Shown here one piece after another: positions 1-5,833 of a stretch of DNA of 6,469 nt (its first letter is position 1; the number at the start of each line of letters is the position of its first letter). This DNA is from an uncultured Bacteroidales bacterium (GTDB lineage Bacteria > Bacteroidota > Bacteroidia > Bacteroidales > UBA932): assembly GCA_937890845.1 (NCBI GenBank), contig CALADR010000023.1, positions 1 to 6,469 on the forward strand. Reading direction: 5' to 3'. The translations under genes were made by a program, and so were the position numbers. A model generated the notes under the pieces. That model worked only from the letters and a program-made list of their open reading frames with translations, was not told the DNA's origin and made no database searches.

Positions 1-37
1 CCACCGCCGGCGGACATATTCACTGAATGCAAGACCG
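1..37. other. Window edge downstream of buk; possible start of another minus-strand gene
   Basis: This short stretch follows the buk stop codon on the minus strand. It holds a perfect 10-bp GC palindrome (CCGCCGGCGG, 4-13) but no T-rich run, so a terminator is not supported. A minus-strand ATG at 17-15 opens a reading frame that leaves the window as M-S-A-G-G. It could be the first codons of a further gene in the operon, but five codons with no ribosome binding site are not enough to call it. Confidence 0.25.
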
Positions 38-1159
38 CTATAGAACCATATTAGGGTCGAATGTCTTGACCTCAAACTCACCGGACAAAATGCCGTAACC
101 GTTCTCGGCAAGAGACTCCAACTCGTTTTCTCCCGGATATACTACCACAGGAGCGATAAAATCAATTCTTGACGAAATTTCAGAAACTACTTTAGGTCCG
201 CGTGCAACGCCTCCCGTTATGATTATGGCATCGACTTTACCGCAAACATCAGCAGATAAAGCCGCTATGTATTTCGCCACACTTAAGGCATAGCCTTTGA
301 CAAATACAGCCTCCCGGCTCTGCGGATCTTCTTCTGCCTTGCTGACTATTACACGGAAGTCATTTGTGCCGAACCAGGCCACAGCCCCTCCCCTGCCGAC
401 AAGTTTCTTCTTTATCTGATCTTTGGTATATTGTCCGCTGAAGCACATCTCAACAAGAGGGAAAGCAGGAACAGTTCCAGCTCTTTCCGCACTTATAGGG
501 CCATCGCCTCCGAGCGCATCGTTAGTATCAATCACATCACCGTTTCTGTGAAGTGTGACAGAAGTTCCGCCGCCGATATGGGCTACTATCACAGTCAGTT
601 CCTCATATTTCCTGCCGATACTGCGTGCATACCTCCTGCCCATTGCCCTGGAATTCAAAGCGTGGAAAAGAGGCCTGCGCGGAAATTCAGGCAAACCTCC
701 GACCCTTGCCTCAGGCAGAAGTTCGTTAGCCATAGGAGGATCCGGTATATATGCCTTGCAGTTAGGGTTAATTCCTGCAGCCTTTCTCGCTTCATTAATC
801 TCTTCAGCTAAATCATCAGCGATAAGAGCACTTAGATTGCAGGCGTGAACACCTTCCTTACCTGCAATCAGGACATCTCTCATAGCCTGATTTACTTCAT
901 AGACACCTGTCCTTATCGGAGTGATCAGACCACCGCGGGCCATCACTATATCAATATCGCACAAAGGGATTTCCCTTTCCTTAAGGAAATCTGTGATGGC
1001 ATCTTTCCTCATAATATTCTGATCCATCACAGATTCGTATTCCGCCAAAGCAGAAGCACTGTGTTCAAGATTCTGTTCAAACAACTTCCGGCCGTCATCG
1101 AAATATCCGATCTTAGTCGAAGTAGAACCAGTATTGATTGCCAGTACTTTACCTTTCAT
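38..1159 (-). CDS. buk: Butyrate kinase
   Basis: The product is a 373-residue cytoplasmic acyl kinase of the ASKHA (acetate/butyrate kinase) family. It transfers phosphate from butyryl phosphate, or a branched relative, to ADP, giving ATP and the free acid. Visible motifs are the N-terminal phosphate loop INTGSTSTK (residues 8-16), MARGG (73-77), the FHALNSRAMGRRYA block (165-178), the adenosine/phosphate segment HIGGGTS (194-200) with LHRNGDVIDTND (203-214), GDGPISAERAG (218-228), IITGGVARG (313-321) and a C-terminal PGENELESLAENG (342-354). The length is slightly above the roughly 355 residues I recall for clostridial Buk. The start at 1159 lies 6 bp after the ptb stop, so the two are almost certainly co-transcribed and probably translationally coupled; no Shine-Dalgarno is seen. 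A segment before the FHALN block (PDPPMANE, 139-146) differs from the clostridial version as I remember it, so isobutyrate or another branched acid may be the natural substrate. The family assignment is firm and the exact substrate is inference. Confidence 0.95.
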   Translation of the reverse strand: MKGKVLAINTGSTSTKIGYFDDGRKLFEQNLEHSASALAEYESVMDQNIMRKDAITDFLKEREIPLCDIDIVMARGGLITPIRTGVYEVNQAMRDVLIAGKEGVHACNLSALIADDLAEEINEARKAAGINPNCKAYIPDPPMANELLPEARVGGLPEFPRRPLFHALNSRAMGRRYARSIGRKYEELTVIVAHIGGGTSVTLHRNGDVIDTNDALGGDGPISAERAGTVPAFPLVEMCFSGQYTKDQIKKKLVGRGGAVAWFGTNDFRVIVSKAEEDPQSREAVFVKGYALSVAKYIAALSADVCGKVDAIIITGGVARGPKVVSEISSRIDFIAPVVVYPGENELESLAENGYGILSGEFEVKTFDPNMVL

Positions 1160-1165
1160 AAGAAA

Positions 1166-2086
1166 CTATTTTGCTGACATTGCAGCGATTGCTATAGAAT
1201 TCAGCTTAGTATCGATACTGTCGGCACGGCTTGACAGCACGCAAGGGACTTTAGCTCCTACGACCATTCCTGCCTGCTTTACATTAGATGCAAGCTTTGA
1301 GTTGGTCTTGTAGAAGACATTTGCAGACTCGATATTAGGGAAAAGAAGACAGTCAGCATCTGCTGCTACAGGACTTGATACTTTCTTTATTTCCACTGAC
1401 TCGGAGTCAATAGCCACATCCAGAGCAAGAGGTCCGTCAGCTATACATCCTTTAATCTGTCCTCTATCCACCATTTTGGCAAGTATTGCAGCTTCTACGC
1501 AAGCAGGCATTGCAGGAAGCATCTGCTCTGTAGCAGCAAGGATTGCCACTTTAGGTTTTGCATTACCAAGAGAATGTGCAGTATTGACCAGATAGCCAAG
1601 TATGGCCTGTTTCTGCTTAAGGTCAGGAAGAGGAATCACTGCCATATCTCCTACCAGAAGAAGTTTGTGATAGTTAGGGTTTTCCAGCACTGCCACATGG
1701 CTGAGAACAGCCTTAGGAGGAAGAAGGCCTGTTTCCTTGTTAAGGATTGCACGCATGAATTTGTCAGTACTGCAAAGACCTTTCATAAGGATATCGCCCA
1801 TTCCCTGATTTACCATAGTTACAGCCTGAGTCACTGCAGATAGCTCTGATGGATTATGAATCACTGTAAACTTGTTCACATCGATTCCTTCTTTCTCGCA
1901 CTCAGCCTTTATCATTTCTTCGTCACCGACAAGGGTAGCATCTACGATTCCGAGGTCAACAGCCTTGCTTGCAGCTGCGATAGTATGTCCGTCAACTGCC
2001 CAGGCGGCTATCATTCTCTTTTTGGCTCCTCTGCCGGCCAATTCAGCAAAAATTTCTTCAAATTTTGTAAACATAACAATAATCAT
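1166..2086 (-). CDS. ptb: Phosphate butyryltransferase (phosphotransbutyrylase)
   Basis: This is a 306-residue member of the phosphate acetyl/butyryltransferase (PTA_PTB) family. It exchanges CoA for phosphate on butyryl-CoA, and usually also on branched acyl-CoAs, supplying the acyl phosphate that Buk uses. Family signatures are LMKGLCSTDKFMRAIL (100-115), the LLLVGDMAVIPLPDLKQKQAI stretch (142-162), KVAILAATEQMLPAM (179-193), CIADGPLALDVAID (214-227), DADCLLFPNIESANVFYK (243-260) and VLSSRADSIDTK (283-294). The sequence resembles the Bacteroidales form more than the clostridial one, which from memory has TD-x-x-x-N in place of GDMAVI. Two ATG codons are possible, 2086 and, four codons later, 2074 (MFTKFEE). 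Neither has a Shine-Dalgarno; I keep the upstream one, though 2074 is equally plausible. The start at 2086 is 7 bp past the end of a long hairpin that separates it from ackA. Ptb as opposed to Pta is supported by length and by the adjacent buk. Confidence 0.94.
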   Translation of the reverse strand: MIIVMFTKFEEIFAELAGRGAKKRMIAAWAVDGHTIAAASKAVDLGIVDATLVGDEEMIKAECEKEGIDVNKFTVIHNPSELSAVTQAVTMVNQGMGDILMKGLCSTDKFMRAILNKETGLLPPKAVLSHVAVLENPNYHKLLLVGDMAVIPLPDLKQKQAILGYLVNTAHSLGNAKPKVAILAATEQMLPAMPACVEAAILAKMVDRGQIKGCIADGPLALDVAIDSESVEIKKVSSPVAADADCLLFPNIESANVFYKTNSKLASNVKQAGMVVGAKVPCVLSSRADSIDTKLNSIAIAAMSAK

Positions 2087-2093
2087 TTATTGA

Positions 2094-2135
2094 GAAGCTG
2101 CTTAAGTTTTCCTTACTGAAAACTTAAGCAGCTTC
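2094..2135 (-). repeat. Perfect 17-bp inverted repeat (hairpin) between ackA and ptb
   Basis: The left arm GAAGCTGCTTAAGTTTT (2094-2110) and right arm AAAACTTAAGCAGCTTC (2119-2135) are exact reverse complements around an 8-base loop. In the minus-strand transcript the stem begins 5 nt after the ackA stop codon and ends 7 nt before the ptb ATG at 2086, so it occupies nearly the whole 54-bp gap. No U-tract follows it (the RNA reads UCAAUAA and then AUG), so it is not a textbook intrinsic terminator. It could be a partial terminator, an RNA processing or stability element that sets the ackA to ptb-buk ratio, or a structure that limits ribosome access to ptb. The repeat itself is directly visible; its role is inferred. 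Confidence 0.95.
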
Positions 2136-2140
2136 CGAAA

Positions 2141-3355
2141 TTATTCATTTTCATTCATTACAATATGCATAGTATCACGTGCAATTACCAACTCTTCGTT
2201 AGTGGTGATTACTGCAACTTTCACTTTTGAATCAGGAAGTGTTATAATCATATCCTTTCCTGTCGGAACATTGGCCTCGTAATCAAATTTCACTCCGAGA
2301 TATGTCAGGTTCTCGCATACCCTGCGGCGAAGACGGCTGTTGTTCTCACCAATTCCTCCTGTGAAGACTATAAGATCGACTCCGTTCATCACTGCCGCAT
2401 AGGCTCCGATATACTTGGTCACGTCATAAACAAGCTTCTTAAGAGTGAGTTTGGCCTTAGGATCACCTGCATTGGCTGCATCATTGAGGTCACGTGCATC
2501 TGAAGATACGCAGGAAAGTCCAAGGAATCCGCTCTTCTTGTTCATGACACGGCTCATCTCCTCTGCACTGAGATGCTCTTTTTCCTGAATATAGGTAATA
2601 ACATCAGGATCGACGTTTCCGCAACGGGTACCCATTATAACGCCCTCAAGCGGAGTAAATCCCATCGAGGTATCAATTGATTTTCCATTGGCAACGGCAG
2701 TAATGGAACTTCCGTTTCCAAGGTGGCAGGTAATAATCTTAGAGTTATCCAGATCAAGGCCTGCGAACTTTGCTCCTTTTTCAGATACAAATTTGTGGCT
2801 TGTTCCATGGAAGCCATATCTTCTGATACGGTACTTGTCGTAATACTCATATGGAAGGGCATACATATAGGCATACGCCGGCATTGTCTGATGGAAGGCG
2901 GTATCAAATACACCTACCTGCGGAACAGAAGGAAGTGCTTCTGTTACAGCCTTGATTCCCAAAAGGTTTGCAGGATTGTGAAGTGGAGCTATGTCACTGC
3001 ACTTGATAATCTGCCTGATTACTTCATCATCAATGAGCTTGCTGCAGAAGAATTCCTCCCCACCGTGAACTACGCGATGACCTACAGCCTCAATGTCCTC
3101 AAGAGTCGAAAGTACTCCATACTCGCTGTCGATAAGAGCCTCAAGCACAGCCTTGATTCCGACAGTATGGTCAGGGATAGGCATTTCCTTTACGTACTTT
3201 TCTTTCCCGGTAGCCTGATGCTTGATACATCCGCTTTCCATACCGATTCTTTCAACAAGACCTTTGGCCATAAGGTCATAAACATCGTCATTCTTCATAT
3301 CAAGAAGCTGATACTTCAAAGAAGAACTGCCGCAATTAAGAACTAAAATTATCAT
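2141..3355 (-). CDS. ackA: Acetate kinase
   Basis: The product is a 404-residue cytoplasmic acetate kinase that interconverts acetyl phosphate plus ADP with acetate plus ATP, the last ATP-forming step of acetate fermentation. The family is complete and full length: N-terminal LNCGSSSLKYQL (6-17), GHRVVHGGE (92-100) with the substrate-binding Arg94, PLHNPANL (124-131), FDTAFHQTMP (150-159) with catalytic Asp151, YGFHGTSHK (180-188) with His183, HLGNGSSITAV (211-221), GVIMGTRCGNVDPD (238-251) with Arg244, FTGGIGENN (331-339) and TTNEELVIARDT (384-395) with the metal-site Glu pair 387/388. These correspond to Arg91, Asp148, His180, Arg241 and Glu384 of the Methanosarcina enzyme. The ATG at 3355 places the conserved MIILVLNCGSS start exactly where the family begins; there is no Shine-Dalgarno, only an AT-rich leader. 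AckA is first of three co-directional genes (ackA-ptb-buk) and normally partners with pta, which is absent from this window. Confidence 0.98.
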   Translation of the reverse strand: MIILVLNCGSSSLKYQLLDMKNDDVYDLMAKGLVERIGMESGCIKHQATGKEKYVKEMPIPDHTVGIKAVLEALIDSEYGVLSTLEDIEAVGHRVVHGGEEFFCSKLIDDEVIRQIIKCSDIAPLHNPANLLGIKAVTEALPSVPQVGVFDTAFHQTMPAYAYMYALPYEYYDKYRIRRYGFHGTSHKFVSEKGAKFAGLDLDNSKIITCHLGNGSSITAVANGKSIDTSMGFTPLEGVIMGTRCGNVDPDVITYIQEKEHLSAEEMSRVMNKKSGFLGLSCVSSDARDLNDAANAGDPKAKLTLKKLVYDVTKYIGAYAAVMNGVDLIVFTGGIGENNSRLRRRVCENLTYLGVKFDYEANVPTGKDMIITLPDSKVKVAVITTNEELVIARDTMHIVMNENE

Positions 3356-3403
3356 ATTTTAAGACTGTTAATTTTTGAATCTGTAAAAATTTTCTACCCA
3401 ATC

Positions 3404-3434
3404 TTGCAAAGTTATAAAAATAATCAGTACTTTG
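3404..3434 (+). promoter_or_regulatory. Putative Bacteroidota-type promoter for comEC
   Basis: The sequence TACTTTG at 3428-3434 resembles the TAnnTTTG -7 box but is one base short between TA and TTTG. A -33-like TTG lies at 3404-3406, 21 bases upstream. Transcription would begin near 3440, leaving a leader of about a dozen bases before the ATG at 3453. The box also covers the alternative TTG start at 3432, which argues against that start. The -33 TTG directly abuts the -7 box of the divergent ackA promoter. Confidence 0.45.
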
Positions 3435-3440
3435 CGAAAA
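3407..3440 (-). promoter_or_regulatory. Putative Bacteroidota-type promoter for ackA-ptb-buk
   Basis: On the minus strand TAACTTTG (3414 to 3407) matches the Bacteroidota -7 consensus TAnnTTTG exactly. About 20 bases upstream lies a T-rich TTTTCG (3440 to 3435), a weak -33 candidate. The predicted start near 3400 gives an AT-rich leader of about 45 nt for ackA. This is the only good promoter seen upstream of the three genes. A near match (TAAGTTTT, 2126 to 2119) inside the ackA-ptb hairpin is too weak to call. Confidence 0.55.
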
Positions 3441-3452
3441 AATCAGAAGAAG

Positions 3453-4646
3453 ATGAAGATTGAGGGGAAGGCGTTATCTGTTTTTTCATTTATATTCGCG
3501 GCAGGGAGTGCCACTGGCATGCTTATTACCGTAACAAAGCTTCCGCAGGAGACACATATGCCTGTTTCCGGACTGTTTTTTCTATTATCTGTCCTGTCAG
3601 TTTCCATATCCGCATACAATTCGGTTTTCCCTGAAACAAAAATTACAGACAGAAGAAAAGTAATTTCCTCGGCAATGCTCGCTGCAGCATTTTTCTGCTC
3701 GGGAATTTACAGCTCATTAGGATACAACGCATTCAACATTGGACAAAAAGACTCAGATACAGAATACTGCGGCAAAGAAAACAACTCAATCTCCATAATC
3801 AGGACATCTGCATCAAAGTTGAAAAGACACATTGACTCCATACCATATAAGGAACGTTATTCAAATGCACTGGTAAAGGCACTTGTAACAGGAGACAAGT
3901 CCGATCTGGACAAAGGGCTGAAAGAAAGTTTCAGAAAAAGCGGAGCCTCTCACCTTCTGGCACTGTCCGGCATGCATCTGGGAATCATATATCTGATAAT
4001 TTCTCGAATATTGTCATTTGCCGGCAACTCCCCTGTCGCAAAGAAATACCGATCAATAGCGACTATCTGTTCTACAGGCTTCTATACACTACTTACAGGA
4101 GCAGGACCATCGATTGTCCGAGCATTTCTATTCATATGCATAAACGAAACGGCCAAATGCCTTTACAGAAAAAGCAACCCGGCAAATACATTCTGTACAG
4201 CTCTTCTGATACAATTGGTCTTTTCACCGGAAAGCATTCTGTCTGCCGGATTCCAACTGTCATATCTGGCTATGGCAGGAATATATTTTTTATATCCCTC
4301 TATGAAAAAGTGGTATGGAAGCTTTTCTGAAATATTTGGTCCAAAACACATTCTGACTCCGGGAAAGGGTATCAGACCGATGCAAAGATTATGGAATACT
4401 GCATCACTTTCAATATCCTGTCAAATATTCACTGCTCCAGCAGTCTGGATATACTTTCATAGTTTCCCCACCTACTTTATAATAACCAACTTGCTAGCCA
4501 TTCCCATCACTACCGCGACTATCAGCCTTGGCATTGCAGTACTGATTCTGGATGCAGCCGGAATTTGCCCTGGCTTTATTCTAAGCATGTCAGAAACAAC
4601 CATAAGGATGCTCATATTCTGTATAGAGACTATCGGCAGCCTATAA
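3453..4646 (+). CDS. Short ComEC/Rec2 family membrane protein (competence core only)
   Basis: This 397-residue integral membrane protein carries the ComEC/Rec2 competence domain, the family that forms the inner-membrane channel for single-stranded DNA during natural transformation. Core motifs are LVTGDKSDLDKGLKESFRKS (144-163), ASHLLALSGMHLGIIY (165-180), GAGPSIVRAFLF (216-227), SAGFQLSYLAMAGI (264-277) and FPTYFIITNLLAIPI (338-352). Hydrophobic segments lie near residues 8-28, 38-55, 72-90, 167-189, 202-230, 246-258, 264-281, 318-336, 340-369 and 372-392. The family is usually 600-800 residues, with an N-terminal OB-fold region (DUF4131) and, in many members, a C-terminal metallo-beta-lactamase domain. 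Here only about 35 polar residues (95-130) sit where the OB region should be, and the protein ends just after the NLLAIP helices. I chose the ATG at 3453 (preceded by purine-rich CAGAAGAAG). The upstream TTG at 3432 adds seven residues but lies in the promoter. The family is clear; DNA uptake activity is uncertain. Confidence 0.88.
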   Translation: MKIEGKALSVFSFIFAAGSATGMLITVTKLPQETHMPVSGLFFLLSVLSVSISAYNSVFPETKITDRRKVISSAMLAAAFFCSGIYSSLGYNAFNIGQKDSDTEYCGKENNSISIIRTSASKLKRHIDSIPYKERYSNALVKALVTGDKSDLDKGLKESFRKSGASHLLALSGMHLGIIYLIISRILSFAGNSPVAKKYRSIATICSTGFYTLLTGAGPSIVRAFLFICINETAKCLYRKSNPANTFCTALLIQLVFSPESILSAGFQLSYLAMAGIYFLYPSMKKWYGSFSEIFGPKHILTPGKGIRPMQRLWNTASLSISCQIFTAPAVWIYFHSFPTYFIITNLLAIPITTATISLGIAVLILDAAGICPGFILSMSETTIRMLIFCIETIGSL

Positions 4647-4652
4647 GAAACA

Positions 4653-5732
4653 TCATTGCTGCACAAGCCTGAACCCTTCTGAAGCCCAAGAGAGCATAGT
4701 ACCGTCACTATCGTAAATGAGATACCCTTCCAAATCAGGATGCGACTCAATGAATTCACGTGCTGCGTCAAATCCTATTACCATACAGTATGTGGCCAAG
4801 GCATCTGCGACTGTAGCATCCGAAGCAACAATCGTTGCACTCAGCAGTGAATGTGAAACAGGATACCCGGTCCTAGGGTCAATCGTGTGCGCATATTTCT
4901 TCCCGTCCCGTACATAATATTTCCTGTAATTGCCTGATGTTACGACTCCGCAAGGTTTCGGACCTGCAGACAATACACCTTGTAGTTCAGCTCCAGGTGT
5001 CTCATTTCCATCTTCAGGCTTGTCAACTCCTATTGACCATGGATGCCCTGCCGGATTCAACCCTTCACAAAAAATCTCACCGCCTATATCAACAAGCATA
5101 TCCTTTATACCTAAAGAACGAAGATAAGCAGCAACAATATCACATGAATACCCCTGGGCAACAGCATTATAATTAAGTTTTGGAAGAAAATCACCGTCCT
5201 CTGACGGCACAAGCATTTCCCGCGCAGAAACAGTTCCGCCCGCTCCGGCTTCCATCACAGGAAGCATTCTGTCCATTCCTGAATACTCCAGTGTCTGTGA
5301 TACTTTATCGTCCGACGGCATTTTGTCCGATGTAAATCCGAAACCCCAGATATCAAACAGCGGAGCTGAAGCCACATCAAACGCACCTTCCGTCATTTTG
5401 TAGAAACCGTATGACTTACTGTAGATATCTGTAAAAATATCATCCGGAACAACATCCTCCCCTGCATTGAACTTACTGAGAAGCGAGCCTTTATTGTAAC
5501 CTGAAAGAGAATTGTCAATCCTAAGCAAGACAGAATCGATTCCATCCTTGACACGCTCTGCAGGATAGGGTATTCTGCCTTCTCTTCCTGTCAGATTGAT
5601 TTTTACAGTATAGGTCCCGCCTTGAGCAAAACCTGTAATCGATACATAATTGTCTTTGCTTCCGCATGATGACAGCACCAAGGCTGCAAAAAGGAGAACA
5701 AGGAAGCGGATTGGATTCGACTCTGTTTTCAT
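4653..5732 (-). CDS. apbE: FAD:protein FMN transferase, lipoprotein (ApbE)
   Basis: The 359-residue product attaches FMN, taken from FAD, to a threonine of target proteins such as RnfG/RnfD or NqrC/NqrB, on the outer face of the inner membrane. A lipoprotein signal peptide is clear: positively charged start, hydrophobic stretch 10-20 and lipobox LSSC with Cys23. ApbE motifs are FAQGGTYTVKI (35-45), SGYNKGSLLSKFN (77-89), GAFDVASAPLFDIWGFGF (116-133), NYNAVAQGYSCDIV (187-200), LVDIGGEIFCEG (213-224), PWSIGVDKP (231-239), VVTSGNYRKYY (263-273), AHTIDPRTGYPV (281-292) and ATVADALATYCMVIG (306-320), with the probable metal ligands Asp310 and Thr314. The family usually has Lys where this one has Gln193 (AQGYSCD), a variant I recall as normal in Bacteroidales. 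The start at 5732 gives a proper signal peptide and lies about 16 nt downstream of a predicted transcription start. No flavoprotein target is encoded nearby. The gene converges with comEC, with only 6 bp between stop codons. Confidence 0.95.
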   Translation of the reverse strand: MKTESNPIRFLVLLFAALVLSSCGSKDNYVSITGFAQGGTYTVKINLTGREGRIPYPAERVKDGIDSVLLRIDNSLSGYNKGSLLSKFNAGEDVVPDDIFTDIYSKSYGFYKMTEGAFDVASAPLFDIWGFGFTSDKMPSDDKVSQTLEYSGMDRMLPVMEAGAGGTVSAREMLVPSEDGDFLPKLNYNAVAQGYSCDIVAAYLRSLGIKDMLVDIGGEIFCEGLNPAGHPWSIGVDKPEDGNETPGAELQGVLSAGPKPCGVVTSGNYRKYYVRDGKKYAHTIDPRTGYPVSHSLLSATIVASDATVADALATYCMVIGFDAAREFIESHPDLEGYLIYDSDGTMLSWASEGFRLVQQ

Positions 5733-5754
5733 TTTATTTTAGTAAGTATTTGCA

Positions 5755-5762
5755 CAAATATA
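5755..5762 (-). promoter_or_regulatory. -7 promoter box for apbE
   Basis: The minus strand reads TATATTTG, an exact match to the Bacteroidota -7 consensus TAnnTTTG. Transcription would start near 5748, giving apbE a short leader of about 16 nt. I do not find a convincing -33 TTG at the usual 17-23 base spacing; the nearest TTG lies about 31 bases upstream. Confidence 0.5.
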
Positions 5763-5785
5763 GAGGTTTTTACACGAAATTTATG

Positions 5786-5793
5786 CATCTTTG
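5786..5793 (+). promoter_or_regulatory. Weak -7 promoter box for the FISUMP lipoprotein
   Basis: CATCTTTG matches five of the six fixed bases of TAnnTTTG, with C in place of the first T. A T-run at 5767-5771 lies about 15 bases upstream, closer than a normal -33 element. The predicted leader is about 34 nt and AT-rich. With the apbE box it makes a back-to-back divergent promoter region in the 101-bp gap 5733-5833. Confidence 0.35.
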
Positions 5794-5821
5794 CAAGAAT
5801 GTATTTATTTAACTTTTGAAG

Positions 5822-5830
5822 AAGAAGGAA
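5822..5830 (+). promoter_or_regulatory. Ribosome binding site of the FISUMP lipoprotein
   Basis: The purine run AAGAAGGAA contains AGGA at 5826-5829, four bases before the ATG at 5834. It is the only clear Shine-Dalgarno-like site in the window; the other starts lack one. It supports 5834 as the start. Confidence 0.55.
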
Positions 5831-5833
5831 AAG

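Noticed and set aside
4..13. GC-rich palindrome CCGCCGGCGG as a terminator after buk
   Set aside because: It has no loop and no T-run on either side, and it may lie in the first codons of a further gene; nothing supports termination.
431..1177. Three plus-strand open frames of 97-126 residues antisense to buk
   Set aside because: All overlap the intact butyrate kinase frame and give compositionally odd sequences with no recognisable domain.
2723..3346. 207-residue plus-strand open frame antisense to ackA
   Set aside because: It lies wholly inside the well-supported acetate kinase gene, its product resembles no family I know, and it has no ribosome binding site or promoter. It is a shadow frame.
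3432..3452. TTG start for comEC at 3432
   Set aside because: The codon lies inside the predicted -7 box and adds only a polar MRKNQKK stretch; the in-frame ATG at 3453 is better placed.
4717..5176. Small plus-strand frames antisense to apbE
   Set aside because: They overlap conserved ApbE motifs and have no supporting signals.
4231..5275. Shared 12-mer AAGCATTCTGTC in comEC and apbE
   Set aside because: Two isolated copies inside coding sequence with no shared context; consistent with chance.
5799..5819. Six-codon reading frame (ATG to TGA) in the leader of the FISUMP lipoprotein
   Set aside because: It is too short, its ATG coincides with the predicted transcription start, and it has no ribosome binding site. 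Chance is the simplest explanation.
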